NCBI GenBank assembly: GCA_905372235.1
Contig: CAJPOF010000059.1
Location: 1-13,892, forward strand
From: an uncultured Treponema sp.
GTDB lineage: Bacteria; Spirochaetota; Spirochaetia; Treponematales; Treponemataceae
Length of the DNA stretch: 13,892 nucleotides
Reading direction: 5' to 3'
The translations under genes and the position numbers were made by a program. Under the pieces are notes generated by a model, which was given only the letters and a program-made list of their open reading frames with translations, was not told the DNA's origin and did no database searches. Below are positions 1 through 6,397 of the stretch, in pieces (positions within the stretch are counted from its first letter, which is position 1; the number at the start of each line of letters is the position of its first letter).

Positions 1-63
1 TTCGCAACTTCGCAACTTCGCAACTTCGCAACTTCGCAACTTCGCAACTTCGCAACTTCGCAA
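1..63. repeat. Octanucleotide tandem repeat (TTCGCAAC)n
   Basis: Seven perfect copies of the 8-bp unit TTCGCAAC fill positions 1-56, and an eighth copy (57-64) differs only in its last base. The array begins at the window edge, so its full length is unknown. Because 8 is not a multiple of 3, a change of one unit would shift any reading frame crossing it. The unit has no stop codon in any of the six frames. In frame 1 it reads through to a TAA at 64-66, followed 33 bases later by a terminator, so it could be the 3' end of an upstream gene. It could equally be an intergenic array. Confidence 0.95.
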
Positions 64-98
64 TAACTCCGTTTTTAAGAAAAATCATATCATGCACG

Positions 99-130
99 AC
101 GCACGGAAAATATCTACGTGCGTTTTTTTT
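99..130 (+). terminator. Intrinsic terminator of an upstream gene
   Basis: Perfect 7-bp arms ACGCACG (99-105) and CGTGCGT (117-123) enclose an 11-nt loop and run directly into eight T residues (123-130). This is the form of a plus-strand Rho-independent terminator. It would end transcription arriving from left of the window, possibly of a frame passing through the octanucleotide array. Confidence 0.7.
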
Positions 131-235
131 ATTTAACTTGATGATTTCCCTGTGCGTAGGTTTAAAACCCGTTTTATAAGGCATAAATAAAGTTTTTAGG
201 AGGCTGTTATATATCAAAGACAAAAAAGTATGTTT

Positions 236-287
236 GTGCGGATATTTTGATTCATCCTTAAAACGATAGTTGCTCGTATGTCCGCCC
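236..287 (+). repeat. 52-bp imperfect palindromic repeat, copy A
   Basis: This copy aligns without gaps over 52 bp to positions 1319-1370, with about 42 of 52 bases identical; the last 14 bases (TCGTATGTCCGCCC) are identical. Its left arm (GTGCGGATAT) has decayed relative to the right arm, so the palindrome is weaker than in copy B. With copy B it brackets the lipoprotein gene in direct orientation, as recombination sites bracket a gene cassette. Confidence 0.8.
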
Positions 288-290
288 AAA

Positions 291-356
291 GAATCGAAGA
301 GTTTTCTCGATTCGTGAAAGCTGTTTTATGCAAGTTTTGCATTACGTCAAAACTTG
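291..356. repeat. Hairpin cluster after repeat copy A
   Basis: Three small inverted repeats follow the 52-bp repeat: GAATCGA/TCGATTC (291-297 with 307-313), ATGCAA/TTGCAT (328-333 with 337-342) and CAAGTTTT/AAAACTTG (331-338 with 349-356). The last two overlap and are mutually exclusive. None has a T tract suited to a terminator. A comparable series of hairpins follows copy B at the other end of the lipoprotein gene. Confidence 0.6.
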
Positions 357-520
357 GAAAGCTTATATAAATCGGTCTGTATCAGGGAGATTTAGGAGTC
401 CTTCAAGCCGAGTTTGATACGGGAGGCAAATGTTTGCAATGCCAACAAACAATAGCAACCGTTCGTCGTTCTGCGGGACTTCCTGCCTCTCTCTGAGAGA
501 ATAATTTGAAGGAGGGTTTT

Positions 521-1312
521 ATGAAAACCTCAAAAAACATTTTAAGTAGAAAAGCATTTGCTTTTCTTGGCGCGGCGGCAGTTTTGCTTTCCGCAGTATT
601 CATGGCATCTTGCAAGCCGATTGGCGGCGGCGGAAGTGGCGAAGTTACCTACAAAGTGGGCGATATTGTGCTTTCCGATAAAAGCGTTGTTGCAAGAAAC
701 TCCTACAAAAAAATAGATGAGAAGAATCCGCCGGTAGGAGTTGTCTGCTGTGCCGGCAAAGCTCCGAAGATGATTGCTCTGCATACTTCCGGCTCTCTTT
801 TATGGGCAAAGGACGGCACTGCCGGTAAAACAACAAAGTTTGAGGACATCATCTGTACGCCAAGCGAAACGGGAGCAGGAGCGGCTGCGATTGCGACATT
901 CAAGGGCGACACTGACGGAAGCGATAACTGGGCGTACATAAAGTCTAAGGACGCCGAAGGAACGGCTGAGGCTTTAGTTGCTACAAACTATCCTGCGTTC
1001 AACTGGGTTAATACATACAACACAACGTATAAAACCGTCCTAGGCGGAAAGACTTTTGCGTGGTATTTACCTAGCATTTCGGAACTGTGCGAGGTATACA
1101 TAAACCGTTCGGCAATCAATGCAAGTTTTGCAAAAATACGCAAGCTCAATACCGATTATGCTGATGAAAAGCTTGCAGATGGTGGCTGGCATTGGTCGTC
1201 GTCGCAGAGTTCCCATGCCGAGGGTGCATTGGCTGTTTTTTCATCAACATATCACTTGGCACCTTTAAGTAAGACAATCAATGGTTCTGCTTGTTGTATA
1301 GCAAAACTGTAG
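521..1312 (+). CDS. Lipoprotein with DUF1566/Lcl-like C-terminal domain
   Basis: A 263-residue predicted lipoprotein. The ATG at 521 is chosen over the TTG at 506 because AAGGAGGG (509-516) lies just upstream of it. Residues 1-30 are a basic then hydrophobic leader ending in a lipobox, MAS-C31, followed by a Gly-rich linker (GGGGSG). The segment from residue 47 (VGDIVLSD) and the C-terminal WYLPSISELCEVY (181-193) plus GWHWSSSQSS (222-231) resemble DUF1566/Lcl domains, a C-type-lectin-like fold common in surface lipoproteins of treponemes and gut bacteria. Function is unknown; surface ligand binding is likely. The usual WRLPT is WYLPS here and the extreme C-terminus (SACCIAKL) is atypical. 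The gene stands alone between two 52-bp repeats. Related folds are targets of diversity-generating retroelements, but no reverse transcriptase is in the window. Confidence 0.85.
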   Translation: MKTSKNILSRKAFAFLGAAAVLLSAVFMASCKPIGGGGSGEVTYKVGDIVLSDKSVVARNSYKKIDEKNPPVGVVCCAGKAPKMIALHTSGSLLWAKDGTAGKTTKFEDIICTPSETGAGAAAIATFKGDTDGSDNWAYIKSKDAEGTAEALVATNYPAFNWVNTYNTTYKTVLGGKTFAWYLPSISELCEVYINRSAINASFAKIRKLNTDYADEKLADGGWHWSSSQSSHAEGALAVFSSTYHLAPLSKTINGSACCIAKL

Positions 1313-1318
1313 TGCGAT

Positions 1319-1370
1319 GGGCGGACATATTAAGGCATCTTAAAATCGACAGTTGTTCGTATGTCCGCCC
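1319..1370 (+). repeat. 52-bp imperfect palindromic repeat, copy B
   Basis: Perfect 11-bp terminal arms GGGCGGACATA (1319-1329) and TATGTCCGCCC (1360-1370) flank a 30-nt centre. It begins seven bases after the lipoprotein stop codon. It is a direct repeat of positions 236-287. The size and palindromic ends recall integron attC sites, but the RYYYAAC and GTTRRRY cores are not present: the matching triplets are GAC and GTC. An alternative is an extragenic palindromic repeat family. Confidence 0.8.
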
Positions 1371-1371
1371 G

Positions 1372-1395
1372 GAGTTTTGCCTTGCGGCAAAACTC
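1372..1395. repeat. Perfect 10-bp stem hairpin
   Basis: GAGTTTTGCC (1372-1381) and GGCAAAACTC (1386-1395) form a perfect stem with the tetraloop TTGC, starting two bases after repeat copy B. There is no T tract, so it is not a standard terminator. It may belong to the same composite repeat element, or help stabilise the 3' end of the lipoprotein mRNA. Confidence 0.75.
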
Positions 1396-1398
1396 GCA

Positions 1399-1447
1399 AA
1401 AATCAGTTTTACAATTTTGCGTTTAGCAAACTTGTAAAATTGATTTT
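1399..1447. repeat. Long inverted repeat between convergent genes
   Basis: Arms 1399-1420 and 1426-1447 are complementary at 20 of 22 positions around a 5-nt loop (GTTTA). The stem is AT-rich. It sits between the converging lipoprotein and phosphohexomutase genes. On the minus strand the stem ends in five T residues, so it could act as a weak terminator for the phosphohexomutase operon, although it lies about 100 bp past that stop codon. It may equally be the third part of the repeat element that begins at 1319. Confidence 0.65.
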
Positions 1448-1550
1448 CACCGCCGCTCTTGCAGCAACAATGCATTATGCAAGTGCCTGCCACTTTTTTG
1501 ACAATCCCTTAATAAAACAATTCTGTAAAATGTGCCGGTTTTAATTCAAT

Positions 1551-3305
1551 TTATCGCCGGTCGGCTACAAGGAGCATTTCGCTTTCCCATTCCAGAAGGG
1601 CTTTTTCCATGTCAGGGTTTTCGCCTTTTACGTCGCACATTATCCTGAACACGGGTTCAGTTCCGCTTCCCCGCATCCAGATAAACGCTACGGGGTTATC
1701 GCTTGAGTTGTAGAACACAATCTTTAGCCCACCTTTACCGCTGGTCGAAAAATCATTTACTTTCCTTGTTTCTTTTGTCCCATTTGTTGCCACCGCTTCC
1801 CAAAAAAGGATTCCGTACTTTTCAAAAAGCAAATCCTTTTTTTCGTTCCATTCGTTCAGAAAGACATTCTGGAATCTTGATTTTAGGAGCGAGTGGTCTT
1901 TTGTTGCGATGTGAAGAATCGCCCTTGGCTCGGAAGCTCCGGTAGTTGTGTATTTGGGGATGCTTTGCAGTATGTCTTCCAGCGTGAAGTCTTCGTTAAA
2001 GATAGAGCCTGTGCTTAGGCACCAGCTTTTAAAAAGTTCCTCGATAGAAAGGAGCTTTATTATCGCAAAGATTGTGTTAAGCGGATCTCGGACGGCACTG
2101 GGATATGTGATAGTTCCGCCGTTCGAGCCTTCGCCGAATATACGGACATTGTAGCCTTCGAATCTTTTTTCTGCGGCAAGGTTCACAACGTTCGCTTCGC
2201 CTACTTCCGCCCTGAACACTTTCGCCTCAAGAGTATTTGCGATTTCTTCGATTCGCATGGAGGTGGGGCAGTTCACGCATACGGCGTTGTTTTTTTTTCC
2301 AAGCCAACGGGAGTAGGTAAGTTCTGCAAGCACCGAAAGACTGAACACTTCCTGTGCCTTCAGTATCACCGATTTTTTTGAATCCCTGTTCCAGTATACG
2401 ATGTTTCCCCTGTCGCCGTCGCAGTCTGGCATATAGCCTATTATTGCGTCCGTGTTGCCTTCTTTCTGAAGTCGAGCCATCTCGTCTGCAACGTAAACAA
2501 GGTTTTCGCTTTCCGGGATTATTTCGTGCGCAATTTCGCCCGCCTTGTCGTTTATTGCATAGAATTCTATTCCGTTTTCCGAAAAGAAACTTGCGTCAAT
2601 CCCTGCAGCGCGCGCCGAACCGTTCATGTCGCATACGACACCAATCCTTTTTTGAAGGATGGACTTTCTCAAAAGAGCAAAGATTCTTTCCTGCTCGTAA
2701 GGATCGTCGCTTCCTGTTATGGTCCATTTAAGGAAGTCCCTGTAGGAATCCTCTGCCTCTTTTTTTATATCGGATGCCAATTCATATATTGAAGAAACCT
2801 TCTTTTCATCTATGTCCGAGATTAGTTTTAATGCCTTTTCCTTGCAAGCATCCTCTTTGTAAAGAAGGGAAAACTTTTCCAAAAGGCTTGAGTTTTCCGC
2901 TCCGCTCAGAACTCCTCCGGTGCTAAGCCCGAATTTCATGCCGTTGTGTCCTATGGGATTGTGGCTTGCAGAAATGTACATAAAAGCGTCGGCGTTCCTT
3001 GAGTAAGCCATTATCTCCGGTGCGGAGACTATTCCTGTAAACTTTGGCGTGATGTTCTTCGCAAGGAATGCTTTTATCGCAGCTTCCGCTATGGAAGGGC
3101 CTGTAGGACGTGCGTCCATTCCAAGGATTATCACGGGATTTTCTTTTTTAGTCGCTTCCCTAACATAATCCGAAAATGCGGATGCCGCCAATATCGATAT
3201 GGCGGTGTTGTCGTCCCCTATAAAGGATGTTCTGTCCTGCTCGTTACCGCTTTCTGCGAATACTTTACGCCAGCCGGAGGCGCTTAAAATCATCTTTATG
3301 TCCAT
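1551..3305 (-). CDS. Phosphoglucomutase/phosphomannomutase family protein
   Basis: A 584-residue member of the alpha-D-phosphohexomutase superfamily, which interconverts hexose 1- and 6-phosphates in the cytoplasm through a phosphoserine. All four signature loops are visible: the phosphoserine loop SASHNP (112-117, catalytic Ser114), the Mg2+ site DCDGDR (294-299), the sugar-recognition loop GEGSNG (391-396, in place of GEESG/GEMSG) and the phosphate-binding loop RGSGTEP (545-551). The start is supported by AGGAAGG seven bases upstream. The length is close to phosphopentomutase/PGM types and exceeds the roughly 450-residue PMM/PGM class. The GEGSNG loop leaves the sugar substrate open. It is the last gene of a minus-strand run, 66 bp after the M23-like gene, and could supply sugar phosphates for envelope polysaccharide or central metabolism. 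Confidence 0.92.
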   Translation of the reverse strand: MDIKMILSASGWRKVFAESGNEQDRTSFIGDDNTAISILAASAFSDYVREATKKENPVIILGMDARPTGPSIAEAAIKAFLAKNITPKFTGIVSAPEIMAYSRNADAFMYISASHNPIGHNGMKFGLSTGGVLSGAENSSLLEKFSLLYKEDACKEKALKLISDIDEKKVSSIYELASDIKKEAEDSYRDFLKWTITGSDDPYEQERIFALLRKSILQKRIGVVCDMNGSARAAGIDASFFSENGIEFYAINDKAGEIAHEIIPESENLVYVADEMARLQKEGNTDAIIGYMPDCDGDRGNIVYWNRDSKKSVILKAQEVFSLSVLAELTYSRWLGKKNNAVCVNCPTSMRIEEIANTLEAKVFRAEVGEANVVNLAAEKRFEGYNVRIFGEGSNGGTITYPSAVRDPLNTIFAIIKLLSIEELFKSWCLSTGSIFNEDFTLEDILQSIPKYTTTGASEPRAILHIATKDHSLLKSRFQNVFLNEWNEKKDLLFEKYGILFWEAVATNGTKETRKVNDFSTSGKGGLKIVFYNSSDNPVAFIWMRGSGTEPVFRIMCDVKGENPDMEKALLEWESEMLLVADRR

Positions 3306-3371
3306 AAAACCTTCCTGATATTTATACTCACAGTCGCATGGTGAATGCGTCCTTTGTTTTTCATGAACTTT

Positions 3372-4238
3372 TTAGTGGCTTGCTATTGTGTACGTTGAAG
3401 AGACTTCCTTTCCTGAAAAGTCGGAAAGCGTAAGGTGAAGGGAGTTCCTTCCGGGAGAGAAAAGCGCCTCGCCCAAAAACTCTGTCTTTGTGTCGGGGTA
3501 AAGGACCGATTTTGGGTAGTTCCTCTTTCCCGTTACGCAAAGGAAATTTCCGCTTTGGCGAAGTATGTCGTATGATATTTCGTCCACGACAGTTCCGTTT
3601 ATGCTTACACGACTTTTGTACGGGACGGCGGAAGCCTGGCGTTTCCTGTATACCTTGTACACTCCGGACGGCACGGAACGTTCTCTTGCAACGTCAAAGA
3701 TTTTTCCGTTCCTGTCCTGTATCTCAACGTTCTCTATGGAAAGGGGGGCTTCTTTTGCGGTTCTAGGCATAAGCACCTTTGGGTTTATGGCTGTGTTGTT
3801 CTTTGCGTCTATCACTTGGAATTCAAGAGCGTTTCTGCGTTCGTGCCATGCGGAGTTTCCGCTCTGTCCCAGTAGCTGAGCCTTTTTTATTTTTAGGTCA
3901 AGTTCCGTTCCCGAAAGCATATCCAATGAGATGGTGTCTTTCTCCATGTTGGCATAGACTGTAAGCACACTGTCGCTGTGTGCGATTATGAATGAAGTTC
4001 CAAGGGTTGAAGGAAAAAAATCCGTGTCGTCGGTATGTTCCTGCAAAAAAAGGAGAAGCCTTCCGTCCTCGGCTGCCTTTATCTCTGAAGGCTCGCTGAA
4101 GATAAGCGAAGTGCTTATTCCGTTTCCTCTAAGTTCTCCGAAATAAGAGGCGAAGTTTTCCGAAGGCTGCGGCCACTCGAATGCCATTGCGGAAAACGCC
4201 ATCGCCATTATGTATGGAAAAAAAACGGTTTTCTTCAT
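3372..4238 (-). CDS. Secreted degenerate M23/LytM-fold protein
   Basis: A 288-residue protein with a Sec signal peptide (MKK, hydrophobic stretch, AMA-F, likely cleaved after residue 19). Residues about 30-160 follow the M23/LytM plan: FGELRGNGIS (34-42), a DG turn (58-59) like AADG, IIAHSDSVLTVYANM (84-98) matching the IxHxxGxxTxYxHL strand, LLGQSGNS (122-129) like the IGxxGxTG turn, and ALEFQVI then INPKVLMPR near the HLHFE position. The zinc ligands of active enzymes look lost: HxxxD reads GNGIS and HLHFE reads ALEFQ. It is therefore probably a non-catalytic regulator or scaffold, comparable in principle to EnvC or NlpD. Residues from about 205 form a beta-rich tail, possibly Ig-like. It begins 6 nt after the upstream propeller gene, so the two are surely co-transcribed. 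Confidence 0.75.
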   Translation of the reverse strand: MKKTVFFPYIMAMAFSAMAFEWPQPSENFASYFGELRGNGISTSLIFSEPSEIKAAEDGRLLLFLQEHTDDTDFFPSTLGTSFIIAHSDSVLTVYANMEKDTISLDMLSGTELDLKIKKAQLLGQSGNSAWHERRNALEFQVIDAKNNTAINPKVLMPRTAKEAPLSIENVEIQDRNGKIFDVARERSVPSGVYKVYRKRQASAVPYKSRVSINGTVVDEISYDILRQSGNFLCVTGKRNYPKSVLYPDTKTEFLGEALFSPGRNSLHLTLSDFSGKEVSSTYTIASH

Positions 4239-4244
4239 GCTTTC

Positions 4245-5309
4245 CTACCTGCTAAGAATCTTTAACTTTGATATCGTTGTGTCTTTTCCCACAAAAAGAC
4301 TTTCGTTGTCCGCCCTTATGAACGCCGTTCTTGCCTTAAACGCAAAACTTCCCACAAGGCTTGAGTTGTTCTCCACTATGTAGACCCTGTAGTCGTCGCC
4401 TTTTTTTGTAAGCAGGAATACGCACCTGTCGCTTTCCTCAAGGCTTATGGCCTGCCCGATGATTTTTATGTGCTTGGATTTGCATGTTTGTGTGTCCACG
4501 ATTCCAAGCGAGCTGTCAAAGTCGTAAAAGACTTTTGATGCGTCCTTGGAAAACTTCACGAGCTTTTGGTACGGCATCGAGTTTTTTGAAAACTCGTGGA
4601 ATATTATCCTTGAGTGAGCGTCCTCTCTTTTTGAAAGCACAAAGCGTTCTTTGTTCTGTCCGCTGACGGTCGCGATGAGTTTTCCGTCCGAAGATATGGC
4701 GGCGCCCAGTATCACCTGCAGTTCGCTTCCTCCCGGAGAGAACCTTTGGATTATCTTTCCTTCGCTGTCGAACTGAACCACGCCTCCGTCGGCAAAGCCA
4801 AGCGCACAGCCTGATTTTGAAGAGTCGAACGCAGTTATGGGGGAAGGGCTTTCAAACTCCCAAAGAAGGTTTCCTTTTTGGTCAACGCTTGCCAAAGAAT
4901 TCCCGCCCGGAAGAAAAACGAATATTCGCTCATCGGCTAACATGGGAAATCCCGGCTGGTCGATTCGTCCTATTTTTGTTCCGTTTCTGGAAAACAAGTC
5001 GCACCCTGTGCTGTTTGAAGTATAGGATGCATAAAAATCGTCTGAAATGGCGGCTTTAAAAGGAAACGTTATGAAGTTCGTGATTTTTCCTGAATCCGTG
5101 AAGTAGCCCATTGTCTGTCCGAGCCTGAAGCGGTGCGTTTTTTCGTCCGTGCCGCTATCGTTTATGACGGTTGGATTTGCCACATCTATTTTCCATTCAG
5201 GTACAAACTGAAATTCTTCCTCAAGCGGCTTTGCGGCGAACACAATGTACAGCACAGTGGCAAGAATTCCTGCCGCAAGATAGGGCGAGAGGGTTGTCTT
5301 GTTCTTCAT
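4245..5309 (-). CDS. Membrane-anchored beta-propeller (WD40/PQQ-like) protein
   Basis: A 354-residue protein with one N-terminal hydrophobic segment (about 9-25), after a short basic start, that could be a signal anchor. The rest is beta-strand-rich with repeated blade-like units such as DLFSRNGTKIGRID (104-117), SVDQKGNLLWEF (141-152), VQFDSEGKIIQRF (178-190) and AISSDGKLIATVSG (204-217), typical of WD40- or PQQ-like propellers. No catalytic residues are evident, so an extracytoplasmic binding or scaffold role is likely. It is the first gene of the minus-strand operon, its stop lying 6 nt before the M23-like gene. The ATG at 5309 lacks a strong SD (upstream reads TTTTCGGGTT), and the nearest promoter candidate would give an almost leaderless mRNA. 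Confidence 0.75.
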   Translation of the reverse strand: MKNKTTLSPYLAAGILATVLYIVFAAKPLEEEFQFVPEWKIDVANPTVINDSGTDEKTHRFRLGQTMGYFTDSGKITNFITFPFKAAISDDFYASYTSNSTGCDLFSRNGTKIGRIDQPGFPMLADERIFVFLPGGNSLASVDQKGNLLWEFESPSPITAFDSSKSGCALGFADGGVVQFDSEGKIIQRFSPGGSELQVILGAAISSDGKLIATVSGQNKERFVLSKREDAHSRIIFHEFSKNSMPYQKLVKFSKDASKVFYDFDSSLGIVDTQTCKSKHIKIIGQAISLEESDRCVFLLTKKGDDYRVYIVENNSSLVGSFAFKARTAFIRADNESLFVGKDTTISKLKILSR

Positions 5310-5318
5310 AACCCGAAA

Positions 5319-5347
5319 ATCTTATAACAAATGAAGGACAAAATCAA
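5319..5347 (-). promoter_or_regulatory. Candidate promoter of the propeller operon
   Basis: Read on the minus strand, TTGATT (5347-5342) and TAAGAT (5324-5319) are separated by 17 nt, close to the sigma70 consensus. The predicted start, near 5312, is only a few bases from the ATG. This fits the weak SD there but makes the call uncertain. Confidence 0.35.
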
Positions 5348-5469
5348 CGCAAGAATTTTCTCTTGGCAGGGCATATTTTGCGCGAAATGTTTTACAGAAT
5401 GATGTAAGGGGGCTTTGATTCTGTTCTGAAAGAGAGTCTGTCTATCTTTTTTATATCCGGACTAAAAAA

Positions 5470-5498
5470 TTCTTGCTTTTTCATCATTAAGTTATAAT
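5470..5498 (+). promoter_or_regulatory. Candidate promoter of the DUF5692/redox operon
   Basis: A perfect -10 hexamer TATAAT (5493-5498) lies 17 nt after a weak -35, TTCTTG (5470-5475). The predicted transcription start near 5505 gives a leader of about 30 nt before the preferred ATG at 5537. It sits in the 5310-5518 divergent intergenic region, where I see no other element. Confidence 0.6.
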
Positions 5499-5536
5499 AT
5501 CTAGTGTATCAGATTTGAATGAGCGAGGTACTGTTT

Positions 5537-6388
5537 ATGAAAGGTTTTCAGGAATGTATGTTGGCAAAGAAAGTGCCGCATTTTGTTGTATGGCTGTGTG
5601 CTGCGATAATCATCACGGTCGTTTCTTTCTTAACGTCTTATTTTCCCGTATGGGTAAATATCCCCGTGAATGTCGTGCTGCCGTTTTTGGTGCTGATTTT
5701 CTTGAAGACGGTGTTTTTTGAAAAGCTGAAACTTTCCACCCTTATAATATTGAGGACTGTAATAGTAGCCGCTGTTTTCATCGATTATTTTGCGCACATT
5801 AACGGCTTGTGGTTCGTGTACGTTGTCCTTGCGTTCTTGATTATAAATATCCTCGAAGCGACTTTCACCGACTTGAAGTACAAAAAGTATTTCAACTTTG
5901 TTACAGGTTTGGTGCTTGCAGCTTCAGTGCTGGCATTGGCACCTTCATGGATAAACTTGAGCGGCGACAGTTTTGCTTTTTCGTTCATCTACGAAGCGAA
6001 CAACAGAGCTACCACGGAGCAATATGTGTTCTGGGGTACTATATGTTGGATAATTGCATACACCATTTGGAACTGGATATTTGTAACCGACGAGTTCAGT
6101 CCTTCCATCGCATATCTTCATTTTGCGATTCTTGGAATGCCTCTTTTGGGATGCATAATCACCAAGAATCCGGGCTTGTGGCTTATGTTCAGAGCGAACT
6201 CTCTTACATGCGGAGGTGTTCTTCAGATTTCATGCAAACAAATATTCGAAGAAAAGCTGAAGAGCAAAGGTGTTTCCGCATTCGTTGAAGCCAGTCAGAA
6301 AACCGTAGTTCAGGCTATTCTGATGGTAATAAACATCGCTCTGCTTGCAGTTTCTTGCACATTTGCGATAATGACAAAAATTCGTTAG
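5537..6388 (+). CDS. DUF5692-like polytopic membrane protein (first paralogue)
   Basis: A 283-residue hydrophobic protein with about eight predicted membrane segments (roughly 14-34, 41-60, 67-84, 90-108, 118-136, 163-181, 189-207, 256-276). The ATG at 5537 is preferred to 5519 because GCGAGG (5523-5528) stands 8 nt before it, while nothing SD-like precedes 5519. It is a diverged paralogue of the protein at 9160-10095: INILEATFTDL (103-113) against INIAEAVYRDF, WIIAYTIWN (171-179) against WIIAYDLWN, and GLWLMFRANSL (213-223) against GAWLQHRAQTL. I recall the second protein's pattern as DUF5692, a family without assigned function. The shared positions lie in or beside membrane segments and are rich in Trp, Asn and Glu. 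It is the first gene of the operon, and the next gene's SD overlaps its stop codon. A role as membrane partner or substrate carrier for the redox enzymes is inferred. Confidence 0.8.
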   Translation: MKGFQECMLAKKVPHFVVWLCAAIIITVVSFLTSYFPVWVNIPVNVVLPFLVLIFLKTVFFEKLKLSTLIILRTVIVAAVFIDYFAHINGLWFVYVVLAFLIINILEATFTDLKYKKYFNFVTGLVLAASVLALAPSWINLSGDSFAFSFIYEANNRATTEQYVFWGTICWIIAYTIWNWIFVTDEFSPSIAYLHFAILGMPLLGCIITKNPGLWLMFRANSLTCGGVLQISCKQIFEEKLKSKGVSAFVEASQKTVVQAILMVINIALLAVSCTFAIMTKIR

Positions 6389-6397
6389 AGGGACATG

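Larger units (their letters stand above)
131..520. other. Gene-free stretch upstream of the lipoprotein gene
   Basis: I see no convincing gene between the terminator and the lipoprotein start. The stretch holds the first 52-bp palindromic repeat (236-287), small hairpins (291-313, 328-342, 331-356), an AT-rich TTATATAA that could be a -10 element near 363-371, and the SD of the lipoprotein (509-516). No good -35 element pairs with the -10 candidate. A tiny 24-codon frame (430-504) follows a GGGAGG but with only 3 nt spacing. Confidence 0.6.

Noticed and set aside
1..63. Reading the left-edge array as part of a CRISPR.
   Set aside because: The unit is 8 bp with no spacers, so it is a simple tandem repeat.
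196..215. AGGAGG (199-204) with AT-rich sequence after it, resembling a translation start.
   Set aside because: No ATG, GTG or TTG with a useful frame follows at proper spacing; at most it is a relic of a lost gene.
430..504. A 24-codon frame after GGGAGG, ending 16 bp upstream of the lipoprotein ATG, as a possible leader peptide.
   Set aside because: SD spacing is only 3 nt, the sequence is low-complexity and unlike any known leader, and such frames arise often by chance.
1319..1370. Calling the 52-bp repeat an integron attC site outright.
   Set aside because: The conserved AAC/GTT core triplets are missing and no integrase is in the window; only the architecture matches.
1353..1544. A 63-residue frame downstream of the lipoprotein gene.
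   Set aside because: It lies almost wholly in palindromic repeat sequence, lacks an SD, and its residues simply translate the hairpins.
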